From contig OY821779.1 of NCBI GenBank assembly GCA_963682175.1, positions 942,501 through 1,006,500 on the forward strand: a DNA stretch of 64,000 bases, read 5' to 3'. This stretch comes from Triglochin maritima (lineage: Eukaryota > Streptophyta > Magnoliopsida > Alismatales > Juncaginaceae). Positions 35,922 through 46,325 of the stretch are shown in pieces (within the stretch, counting starts at the first letter, position 1; the number at the start of each line of letters is the position of its first letter). The position numbers and the translations under genes are program-made. Below the pieces are notes generated by a model. It ran no database searches. It was not told the origin of the DNA and saw only the letters and a program-made list of their open reading frames with translations.

Positions 35922-36467
35922 ATATAATTGACAACTTTGGAACTGCAATGGAACTATAATTGATTAGTTAGCGATAAACATAACAATGTGACAACATTAC
36001 TTAGAAATTGTAATAAACCACAATCCTAATTCTAAAGTCGTTGTAACAGTTCTGTGAATCTATATTTGATCTCACAGTTCAACATCTGTTTTCCTTATAT
36101 TTCTCTAACGCACAACATTATCTAATCTTAAGGTGATGCACCGCATGATTGTCAGGTTTGTCACAAGAAACGGACGGACCCTTTGGCCATGCCAAGGTTG
36201 CATTATACGGTTATACCCCAATACCATAGAGCACAATTCCAATCGTCGACTACAATTTTCAGCAAAAAATTGCAACTTAAAACCTGAGTATGTCCGTGTT
36301 AGAAACATCAGATCTCACACCACACTGGAACACCAAAACTTACGCTTCAGTTGCAACTGTTCTATGTCCTTGATGGGGTTTTGGCAGACAGAAATTTCAT
36401 GACCCAATTCTATCATAAATATCTGCTCAAAGAAGCTCCTCTGTTCTTTATGAAGGCATCTATCCTT
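35922..36467. other. Intergenic DNA downstream of the PPR gene
   Basis: No gene recognised. Part is probably 3' UTR of the PPR gene. Confidence 0.35.
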
Positions 36468-37717
36468 TTAAGATTCTATTTGAATTAAGATTCGAGCAAG
36501 CCTTCCTGCACCTGCATCATTCTCAACCTTCAATCCCAACATTTCGTACTCATGAAAAAAAACAATGGCATCATCGACGAGGCCCACCTTAAGAAATCGC
36601 TCCAAAATAGACAGATAGATCCCGCTCGTTGGGATTAGTCCATAGCTGCGCATCTCGGAAAGGCAATCCCTTGCCTTGTCAAGCAATCCTGAACTAATAA
36701 GAGCATCCATCCACAAAGAACTCATAGCCATAAACACTAACAGGAACACCACTTCGCTTCCACTTATCAAACAACTCCACAACACACCCAAACATCCTCA
36801 GTTCTTGATACATAACCATCGTGCTTAAACATGCTTCTCCGTTAAAATGACCTGACGCTTCCAATTTACCCCACAACACCTCAGCCTGTCCCCTCATCTT
36901 CACCTTCGAGTAAACAAAAATCATCGAGGAATACACCGATGAACGTCCAATAGCGTTACCCACCAACGATTTGAACTCTCTAAATATCCTCTCAGCATCT
37001 TCAACCAGACCTTGCCGTCCACATTCTCTGATAACCAAAGCAGCACACAATTTCAAATCAAACACCTCTTTCAACATCCGGAAGGCCTCCTGCGACATCA
37101 TCTTCTCAACCATCAAACCCACAAACACAACCAAACTCTTTTCCTCCTTCAAAATTCCCTCACTGACCAAAAAATTGACTTCTAAAATCATATTACGCCG
37201 AACAAAAACCCTCAACAACTCCAACCCCAATCTCTCATCAGGCTTTAAATTAAACCCTCCTCCAGCCCTAACCATCTCCTGCAACACGCAAAAACCCAAC
37301 TTCCCCCATCCAACCCTACAAAGAATCCCCAACAAAACCCCGTAAACCCTCTCATCGACACGAACCCCTCACTCACCCATTTCCTCGAACACCTCCATTG
37401 CCAACCTCGCATCTCCGGTAACACCACACAATTCCATCAAACTCGAGTAGAACTCCAACTCATGACCCTTAACCTCCTTCCTTCCCTTCTCCGCAAACCA
37501 AATCGCGTCCTCCACTAGACCCACCCTCACACAAGCGCCCACTGCCTTGGCGCAAACCGCGGACACCAACCCAACCATGCCCGCCACCTGTTCGACGAAA
37601 GTCCTCGCAAGATCCAACCTTTCCGGCAGCAACGCCTCGAAGATGGTCCGGAACTCTTTGGGGGAGAGGCGGAAGCCTTCTTGATCTCGGAGAGGTAGAA
37701 GCGGATTCGGTGGTGGT

Positions 37718-37748
<31 letters not shown>

Positions 37749-38051
37749 GAGGGAGAGGAGCTGGGAGCGGATGAGGGAGGCGAAGAGGGGTGTTTTTGGG
37801 GAGAAGTGGGGGGAGAACTTGAGGAAGCGGTAGAAGTCGAAGGGGAGGAGGGGGTTCGAGACGGCAGAGATAAGGACGGCGGCGTTGGAGGAGGTGAGGG
37901 TGGAGGAGCGGAGCGCGGAAAGGGCGGCGGCAAGGGTGGGGTTTGATGGGGAGAGGAGCTTGAGGAGGCGGCGAGGGGCGGCGGTTGTGGACTTCCGACG
38001 AAGGAGTTGAGTGATGATTTTGGATTTGGTCGCATGGAAGAAGGTGGGCAT
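36468..38051 (-). pseudogene. Pentatricopeptide-repeat (PPR) protein gene, broken
   Basis: Intronless, about 527 codons from the ATG at 38051 to the stop at 36468. The N-terminus (MPTFFHATKSKIITQLLRRK) looks like an organellar presequence. P-type PPR repeats follow, for example EFYSSLMELCGVTGDARLAM, SVYSSMIFVYSKVKMRGQAE and FVDALISSGLLDKARDCLSE. Three breaks are visible: a 30-base C run (coding strand) that shifts the frame after SQLLSLT, an in-frame TGA at 37369-37371 after FEEMGE, and a frameshift at about 36715 where GGATGGATG looks like a 4-bp tandem duplication. PPR proteins bind organellar RNA for processing or editing. The run could be an assembly error. The other two breaks look real unless the assembly is poor. 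Confidence 0.75.
37718..37747. repeat. 30-base poly-G run in the PPR gene
   Basis: An uninterrupted G run (C on the coding strand, prolines if translated). It lies between two good coding segments in different frames, so its true length must differ by one or two bases modulo three if the gene is intact here. Confidence 0.9.
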
Positions 38052-38793
38052 AATAATGGTCCGATTAATGTGATTTACTCTTCTGCTCTTTTACTGGATT
38101 GCTTGGTTTGGACCCTCTTGTTATTTCTGAGTGATCAGTTTCACTTGTTATGAACTTACGATAATGACTGGGTATATTTTAGCTCAACTTACGATAATAA
38201 TGGTCACTCAGTTTCTTGTTACAAAAGTAGCCTTGTTGCCTCAAACTTATATTTGAGCTCGAGCAAAGTTTAGCAGCCAATACCTTAATAATAACAAGAA
38301 TATTGAAAGCAGAAGCTATGCTATTTGTAGGAACATAGTTCCTGGATATGCAAAAGAATCACAACATGATAAGCTTCAATATAAGATCATATGGTGATTC
38401 ACATGGATGGTCCACAAATTTTAAATCCAGTATTTTTTAGCCCTCATCCATGTATGACTAGTGATGGTCGCAGATTTTACATCAGATTCAGATGCATATC
38501 GTTCAAATCCAATCTATATTGTCATTGGATAATACTTGAACTAAAACCAGATATGGAACTAAAAACCCAAGATACCAACTTGTTCACTCAAGGAAAAAAA
38601 TAGAAGAAACTGCTTCATTCGTTCTGATCATGAAAAATTGATCTCATCAGCATATAAAAAGTCGTGGCATACGAGGCAACAAAATTGTAACAAAAAAGTA
38701 AATGACATGAAAGTATGAAACCCAAGAGGTTCACAAAAGACCTCAAAGTTAGATTCATATAGGTAGCTCCGTTGGTCATCAAACTCAACCTTA
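38052..38793. other. Intergenic DNA between the PPR and coiled-coil genes
   Basis: AT-rich. It should hold the PPR promoter and the 3' UTR of the coiled-coil gene. Nothing else was recognised. Confidence 0.4.
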
Positions 38794-40534
38794 TTACCGG
38801 CCCTTGGTAGCAGTGTAAGCAATAAAACCAACCACAACTACAGCAGATGATATCCATCCTAACATACCTTTCTTCTTAGTAGTCTCCATTGCATTCATCA
38901 TTTCCTTTATTTTCTCTTCTTTTTCCTTAAAAGCAGTTCTAATGGATTCCAATTCTGCAACATAGGATTGAATTGCTTTATTCTTAGGCAATTCTGCAGT
39001 AACACTTGCCTTGCCGACGCCTGGACATAACTCTCCCACTGTTTTTTCCAGTGCAAGAAGAGCTTCTGCACAGACCTTTCTAGCAGATTCTGCATCTTTC
39101 ACTTTGTCATTCAAAGTTTTCCGAGTAGACTTAAGGGTTTGTTCTGCCAGAGATTTTTCAGCTTTCAAACTAACAATTTCCCTCGCCTGCTCCTTTTTAT
39201 CATTAGAAACTGTACGATTAGTGTCCTTGATCTTTGTAAGCTCTTTCTTCAGATCAGTTTTGCTCTTTTCCAACTCAGTAACTTGCAAAGTGAGGTGATT
39301 CACTTTCGTGATCTTGTCGTCGAGGTTCCTACGAATAGTATTCTTCTCATCTTTCAACAACCTATTGTTATCTTCCAGAGAAATAACAGACTGCTGCAAT
39401 GAAGAGAAGTCTATGTTAAGCTTCCCAGCATTTTCCTGAGCAGAACAGATTTCCAATTTGAGCTTACAATTTGCACGCTTAACACCATCCAGCTCAGCCA
39501 CAACTTTTTCCAATTTCACACGCAGAACATCATTCTCACCAACAGCTTTCTTAAGCCCTTCATTGGAGGTCACAAGCTCCCTAATTCTGCATTGCAGGCT
39601 CTGCAACTGCTCATCCTTTGATGACACCAATTCCTCCATTTCCTTAATAACCTTCTCAGCAGACTGTGAAGACCTGAAAAGCTCTTCCTCCAACAACTTC
39701 TTGTTGCCCTCCGACATCACTTCCCTTTTCCGATGCTCCTCCATATCCCGAGCATGCAGAGCCTGCAATGCAGAATTAGGGATCTTCAACTGCTTCATCT
39801 TTCTGCCTACACTTCTCCAGACCCTCCTTCATCTTCCAACGAAGCTCCTCTTGAACCGAACGGATCTTCAACTGAAGAGCCTCATTCGCCCTCTCAAGCC
39901 CCTCAATCGTTAAACGCATGACCTGAACCTCATCCTCCTTTGCCGACACCAATTTTACATTTTCTTTCTTCAAATCCTCAAAAAGGCCCAACACCATCCC
40001 GAGCTCGACCTCCAACGACCTCTTCTCGGCTTCCAACACCATTTCCTTCCGATCGCACTCGTCCGAGAACCTCTTAATCTCAAGATCCTTTTCTTCCAAC
40101 GCCCTACTCCCGTCCTTAACCGCAACTTCCAAATCCAAAATCTTGCCTTTCAAACCGATAACATCCTTCCTCAACTGGTTCCGGTCCTCGAGCAACTCCT
40201 CAAAAGCAGCGACTTTCACACCAAGCAGTTTCTGAACCGAACTCGCCTCTCTCCTGACCTTCCTCACCTCCTCCACCGCCTTCTCCCCGGAGACGATGCT
40301 GGCGACGGAGACCTCGATGTTGGAGATCGCCTCCTGGTCGTAGAGGAGAGTATCCACCTTGGACAGGGCCTGGTGATGGTTGCCGCGAAACTCGACGTTC
40401 TGCTTGACGAGGATGGAGTTGAGGGACTCTAGGCTCTTGACCCGGTCATCCTCGGTAGGGGAGGAGCGGTCTTCGGCGCCGTTCTCCGGCGGAGCGTCGG
40501 AGCGGGGAGGCGGGGGAGTCTTCTTCTTGGCCAT
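38794..40534 (-). CDS. Tail-anchored coiled-coil protein (one apparent frameshift)
   Basis: The first frame (40534-39776) begins MAKKKTPPPPRSDAPPENGA and is almost wholly heptad-rich coiled coil. The second frame (39798-38794), shifted by one base, continues the coiled coil and ends KKKGMLGWISSAVVVVGFIA then YTATKGR, a single C-terminal hydrophobic segment with a short basic tail. The join lies between about 39835 and 39778. Together they make a protein of about 580 residues, built like a tethering or scaffold protein anchored to an organelle or ER membrane by its tail. I do not recognise an exact family. The frameshift may be an assembly error, since both halves look well conserved, or the gene may be recently broken. 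Confidence 0.75.
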
Positions 40535-40719
40535 TGGGAGGATTTGGATTAGGCTTAGGGTTTGGGGGAGAGACTAGAGAGTGGTAGTGGGAATGGAATA
40601 AGACGAGTATTTTAAGTAGGCAGCGCAACGGTCGAGGCGATTCGAATTTTGAAATCGAATGGTTTGCCTCGTGTGCGTTCTGCCTAACTGTTTTTCTACG
40701 TAAAATAAATAAATATTAA

Positions 40720-40940
40720 GGTTAATTACAATTTGTAGTTTTGTACTTCTAAATTATTGTTTTTTCTGAATTTTCATTTTATAACACTTTGTCTCTTTAA
40801 CTTCAAACAATTTGTAACTTACTTGAACGATGAGATGTACATGTATGTTTGACGTAACTAATTTGTGTCAAGTCTTTCTCTCAATATTGTTCACAACAAT
40901 ACTCTATTTAAAAATAAGTTGCAAATTGTATCGATTAACC
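40720..40940. mobile_element. Small MITE-like element with inverted ends (221 bp)
   Basis: The left end is GGTTAATTACAATTTG. The right end, in reverse, is GGTTAATCGATACAATTTGC. These are inverted repeats with one small insertion. A similar left end occurs near 11513. No target duplication identified. Confidence 0.4.
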
Positions 40941-41382
40941 CACTTTTTGTAATTTACTGCCCCCGGGATGTCAATTAGGCTAATTCTTCGTAATGTTCTC
41001 TGGATTTCAGATTAACCTTTTCATAAATTATTCATTTAGACATATAAGTGAAATATATTGTATAGGGTTCTTATACACGGACGCGCGCGTCCAGGACGCG
41101 GCTTACGTGGCATCTAGTCAGCAGTCCAGTCAGCTGCCCAATCAGCGAAAATAAAAGCGCGCGTTGTTTCGAAAAATGGGAAAACTGCTGCGGCTTTCGT
41201 GCGACGGTTCGTTCTCTGACGTATCGATAAGACCGGGAAGGGACATCAGACGCGTCTGTTCACATCCCGACTTGCGAAAGAAAACCAAAAACGTTTCCGA
41301 TCTTTCTCACATTCCCTTTCTCAACTTTTCTCCGATTCATCACCCCAGTTCTTCACCGTAACCCTAGATATCCGTCGACCAA

Positions 41383-44300
41383 ATGGATTCTACACTTCAA
41401 GCTTCTATTTCGGGGGTTGTGGTGCACCAGGTTTGTCGTTTTTACCGTAACATTGAATTGCGATACTCTAAAAAGGAATGTTCTCATACGGTTGATGTCT
41501 TCCTAGGCTTCTACGCATTACTTCCAGCCCTCCAAATGTTCGTGGACCCCAATAGAGAAGGTCTTTGGGAAGTTGAGGGACGCAGAGAAAGATGCCTTCC
41601 GGGCTACACCCTTCGGTCACTTCATCAACCTCTCCAACGTTCCTGTCGATAATGACATTATCGACTGGTTCGTGGAACACTATGACCCCGAGGAGGTGGG
41701 GTTGAGGATCGGCTCTGGGGTAGTACACTTCACCGCCGAAGACGTTGCCCTAATTTTGGGGCTCAGATTACATGGGAAGGCTGTCAGAATGCAGCAGAAT
41801 GCAGACGTTGCCCTAATTTCGCTTGTTCCTTTTTAAGTTTCGGTTGTTCCTTTTTATGTTATGTCTGTTCCTTTTTATGTTGAAGTTGTTCCTTTTTAAG
41901 TTTCGCTTGTTCCTTTTTAAGTTTCGTTTGTTCCTTTTTAAGTTTCGGTTGTTCCTTTTTATGTTATGTCTCTTCCTTTTTATGTTGAAGTTTTTTCCTT
42001 TTTAAGTTTCGTTTGTACCTTTTTAAGTTCAAGTTGTTCCTTTTTAAGTTTCGCTTGTTCCTTTTTAAGTTTCGCTTGTTCCTTTTTAAGTTTAAGTTGT
42101 TCCTTTTTAAGTTTCGTTTGTCCTTTTTAAGTTTCTTTTGTTCCTTTTTATGTTGAAGTTCTTCCTTTTTATGTTGAAGTTGTTCCTTTTTAAGTTCAAG
42201 TTGTTCCTTTTTAAGTTTCACTTGTTCTTTATTAGGTATGGCTGTGCGAGAAGTTCAACCTGGCAGAGCCTAAAATGGGAGGTCATCCTAGGTGGAATCG
42301 GTGGTCGAGCATGTTTGGAAAACGGCTCATCCTGAAGAAATGGGAGGAAAAGGGCATCACCCTTTCAAAAATTTACGATGGAGACTTCAATAAGACTGAG
42401 TCGACGACCCTGACTCAGAAAGAGAGGGAAATCATTGGTCAGGCTGAAAAAACTCAGCCAACCCTACGAACCAATAGTGATTGTCAGTCAACAAGCAGCG
42501 AACCTAGGCTGCAATTGAGGGACTGCAGCATCCCTCGGGACCCACTACGGGAAGAATTGGAGTTTGCAATGTTGAAGACAAAATGGCTTCAAGCAGAAGT
42601 TGCACTGAATGAGGCAAATGAAGAGGTTAAGAGGCTGAATGAGGAACTTAGGAAGTCCAGGGAGGAAAATGAGACCCTAAGGGAAGAGATTGCATCTCTT
42701 CGAGGATATTGTATAGAAGGTGGACAGGAAGGAAGAGAGGATGAAAGGAGGGATGAAGAGCAGGAAAGAGAGGAGGAGAATAGGAGGGAAATAGAGAATG
42801 AGATTGAGAGGGAAAGAGAAAGAGAAAGAGAAAAAGAAAAAGAAGAGAGCAGGAGAGAGGAGAAAAGGAGAGAGGATGAGGAGAAAAGGAGAGAGGAGAA
42901 AAAGAGAGAGGAGAGGGAAAGAGAAGAGAAGAGGAAAGAGGAGGAGAAAAGGAGAGAGGAGAGGGAAAGAGAAGAGAAGAGGAAAGAGGAGGAGGAGAAA
43001 AGGAGAGAGGAGAGGGAAAGAGAAGAGAAGAGGAAAGAGGAGGAGGAGAAAAGGAGAGAGGAGAGGGAAAGAGAAGAGAAGAGGAAAGAGGAGGAGGAGA
43101 AAAGGAGAGAGGAGAGGGAAAGAGAGGAGAAGAGGAAAGAGGAGGAGAAAAAGAGGGAGAGAGAGCAGAAGAGAATAGAAGAGGAGAAGAGGAAAGAGGA
43201 GGAGAAAAGGAGAGAGGAGAGGGAAAGAGAAGAGAAGAGGAAAGAGGAGGAGAAAAAGAGGGAGAGAGAGCATAAGAGAATAGAAGAGGAGAAGAGGAAA
43301 GAGGAGGAGAAAAGGAGAGAGGAGAGGGAAAGAGAAGAGAAGAGGAAAGAGGAGGAGAAAAAGATGGAGAGAGAGCAGAAGAGAATAGAAGAGGAAAAGA
43401 GGAGGGAGGAAGAGGAAAGAGAGAGGAAAGAAAACGAGAAGAAAGACAGGGAGAGAAGAGAGAAGAGGAAAGCTGATGATAAAAGGAGGGAGGCTGAAGC
43501 TTCAAAGAAGAGGTTGAGGGAAGATGTAGAAAGAAAGAGGGTAGAGGAGGATGAGGGAAAGGAAATACCCCTCAGGGCAGACTGGGGGGCCAAAGGATTA
43601 CGCTCATCGGCCAAAAAACAAGAAGATGAGGTGAAAGAAAGGAAGAAAAAAGAAGAGGAGCGGAAAAGGGGAGATAGAAGGCTCCAGAGGAGCATGAACA
43701 AAAAAAGAAAGCGGGATGGGAATGACGATTTCAAGTTGGCTCATCACGGGATAGAGGATAGGCCAGACGTTGACATGGATGCATTGGGCACATTGAGCCC
43801 CGATGAGCTGAACATTGTACTGAAGGTGACCGCACCAACACATAACCAACGGGAGGTGATCTGGAGAGGTGATTCCAGTTTCTTCACACGTTCCGACCTG
43901 AAGGAGCTAATGACGAAGGGGATGGATTTGACCAACGAGGCGATAGACAGTATGCTTTGTGTACTTGAAGAGCGCCAAAAAACAGAAAACTACCCCCAAG
44001 AGGTAATTTGTATTCCAAGCTTCTATTCGGAAAGAATTATGATCGATCAAGGGGATACCATGATTGAAGAGTGGCTGGCGCCCAAATTACAAGGCCAGGA
44101 AACGGGAAGCCTCGTCATTGCACAACCATTGCTGGTGTCAGAACATTGGACCTTTGTAGTTGTTAATGGCTTAGACAAGGAGATCCTGCATTACAACAGT
44201 TGCAGTAGGGAGCTGGTACCAGATGAGGATCCTGACAATGCGGTAGGGGTACATGAATGTTCGGCCAAAGATGTGATTGAATTCTGGAGAAACCGTCTTA

Positions 44301-44515
44301 AGGTGAACTGGCCATTGAGATACCTCAGGGAAACGTGCCAAAGACAAATGCCGGGAAGCAACGACTGCGGTGTTTTTCTATACTACTGGATCAAATGTCT
44401 CATGCAAAATGTCAACCCAACGGAAACGAAAAACCCCAAGACACTTCACTCCATCAGGGGTGAAATGGCCATTACTTTATTGAGGGACTCCCGCTGCTGT
44501 GTCGAATTTAAGTAG
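41383..44515 (+). CDS. Plant-mobile-domain / Ulp1 (C48) protease-like protein of the MULE
   Basis: The 5' part from ATG 41383 carries plant-mobile-domain-like text (FGHFINLSNVPVDNDIIDW, FTAEDVALILGL), but it is split over two frames near 41573-41650, so a small intron or a frameshift is needed. A repeat-filled intron follows (about 41817-42235). The second exon starts at 42236 (VWLCEKFNLAEPKMGG) and runs to 44515. It has a coiled-coil start, then a highly charged REEREREEKRKEEE-type repeat of about 250 residues (a predicted long single helix), a KKRKR-type basic stretch, then the C48 peptidase domain. There SEHWTFVVVNG holds the catalytic His and QMPGSNDCGVFLYYW the Gln and Cys. The usual Asp of the triad is Asn in LHYNSC. 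Ulp1 enzymes process SUMO. Whether this one is active is uncertain. Confidence 0.8.
41817..42235 (+). repeat. 21-bp minisatellite array 1 in the Ulp1-gene intron (about 20 units)
   Basis: Tandem units of 21 bp with consensus GTTCCTTTTTAAGTTT then CGCTT on the plus strand. This is the reverse complement of the unit in arrays 2 and 3. It ends directly at the splice acceptor (CTTTATTAG). At its left edge the exon phrase GACGTTGCCCTAATTT (first seen near 41741) is repeated. Confidence 0.9.
42760..43520 (+). repeat. Purine-rich coding minisatellite in the Ulp1 gene
   Basis: About 750 bp in which the plus strand is almost only A and G. 51-bp units encode REEREREEKRKEEEEKR and recur around 42950-43130. 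Longer units that include KKREREQKRIEEEKRKEE follow (about 43145-43400). A strand asymmetry this long can form triplex DNA. The coded protein would be a rigid charged helix. Confidence 0.85.
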
Positions 44516-44621
44516 TGCATAGTTGTAAATTAAAACAGGAACAGACACATTTTATAGTTGTTGTAATTAAAATTTTTCCAAACTTTTCCATAGTTGTAAT
44601 TAAAACTTTTCCATAGTTGTA

Positions 44622-46215
44622 ATTAAAAAGGAAACGATTTCACATAAAAAGGAACAGAAATCACTTAAAAAGGAACAGATTTAACTTAAAAAGGGACAAT
44701 CATCGCTTAAAAAGGAACAGACTTCACTTAAGAAAGAACAAACTTCACTTAAAAAGAGACAGACATCACTTAAAAAGGAACAGACTTCACTTAAAAAGTA
44801 ACAGACTACACTTAAAAAGGAACAGACTTCACTTAAAAAGGAACAGACAACACTTAAAAAGGAACAGACAACACATAAAATCAACAGACTACACTTAAAA
44901 AGGAACAGACATCAGTTAAAAAGGAACAGACTTCACTTAAAAAGGAACAGACTTCGCTTAAAAAGAGACAGACATCACTTAAAAAGGAACCAAAAAAACA
45001 TAAAAAGGATCAGAAATCACTTAAAAAGGAACAGACTTCACTTAAAAAGTAACAGACCACACTTAAAAAGGAACATACTTCACTTAAAAAGTAACAGACT
45101 TCACTTAAAAAGAGACAGACATCACTTAAAAAGGAACCACAAAAACTTAAAAAGGATCAGAAATCACTTAAAAAGGAAGAGACTTCACTTAAAAAGTAAC
45201 AGACTACACTTAAAAAGGAACAGACTTCACTTAAAAAGGAGCAGACTTCACTTAAAAAGAGACAGACATCACTTAAAAAGGAACCAAAATAACATAAAAA
45301 GGATCAGAAATCACTTAAAAAGGAACAGACTTCACTTAAAAAGTAACATACTACACTTAAAAAGGAACAGACTTCACTTAAAAAGGAACAGACTTCACTT
45401 AAAAAGAGACATACATCACTTAAAAAGGAACCAAAAAAACATAAAAAGGATCAGAAATCGCTTAAAAAGGAACAGACTTCACTTAAAAAGTAACAGACTA
45501 CACTTAAAAAGGAACAGACTTCACTTAAAAAGGAACAGACTTCACTTAAAAAGAGACAGACATCACTTAAAAAGAAACCAAAATAACATAAAAAGGATCA
45601 GAAATAATTTAAAAAGGAACAGACAATAACATAAAAAGGAACAGACTTCACTTAAAAAGTAAACGACGTCACTTAAAAAGGAACCGACTTCACATAAAAA
45701 GGAACAGAAATCACTTAAAAAGGAACAGATTTAACTTAAAAAGGGACAGTCATCGCTTAAAAAGGAACATACTACACTTAAAAAGGAACAAACTTCACTT
45801 AAAAAGTAACATACTACACTTAAAAAGGAACAGACTTCACTTAAAAAGGAACAGACAACACTTAAAAAGGAACAGACAACACATAAAATCAACAGACTAC
45901 ACTTAAAGAGGAACAAACTTCACTTAAAAAGGAACAGACTCCACTTAAAAAGTAACAGACTACACTTAAAAAGGAACAGACAACACAAAAAATCAACAGA
46001 CTACACTTAAAAAGGAACAGACAACACTTAAAAAGGAACCAAAAAAACAAGGAAGGAAAACTTCACACTTAAAAAGGTAAACGCACTTAAAAAGGAACAG
46101 ACTACAACTCACAGTTAAAAAGGAGAACCGCTAACTTATAAAGGTACAAGCAATTCATAAAAAGGAACATATATCACTTAAAAAGATACAAGTCACAGTT
46201 AAAAAGGAGAACCGT
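44622..46215 (+). repeat. 21-bp minisatellite array 2 between the convergent MULE genes (about 75 units)
   Basis: Unit CTTAAAAAGGAACAGACTTCA and variants. Between about 44986 and 45720 the units form a higher-order repeat of exactly 147 bp (7 x 21). The marker GGAACCA-type unit starts at 44986, 45133, 45280, 45427 and 45574. The array has no coding sense. Short open frames through it reflect the 21-bp (7-codon) period. Confidence 0.95.
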
Positions 46216-46325
46216 AAACTTACAAGGGAACTTTACACTCAGAATTAAAAGAGAACTTTACACTTAAGAATAACTGTTGTCTTACAAAAATGTAAAAAAT
46301 TCAAAGACCAAGGCTTGGTGCATAA

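Noticed and set aside
42589..43734. Long minus-strand frames of up to 381 codons made of Ser/Phe/Leu
   Set aside because: They are the antisense of the purine-rich Ulp1 coding repeat. Composition alone keeps them open.
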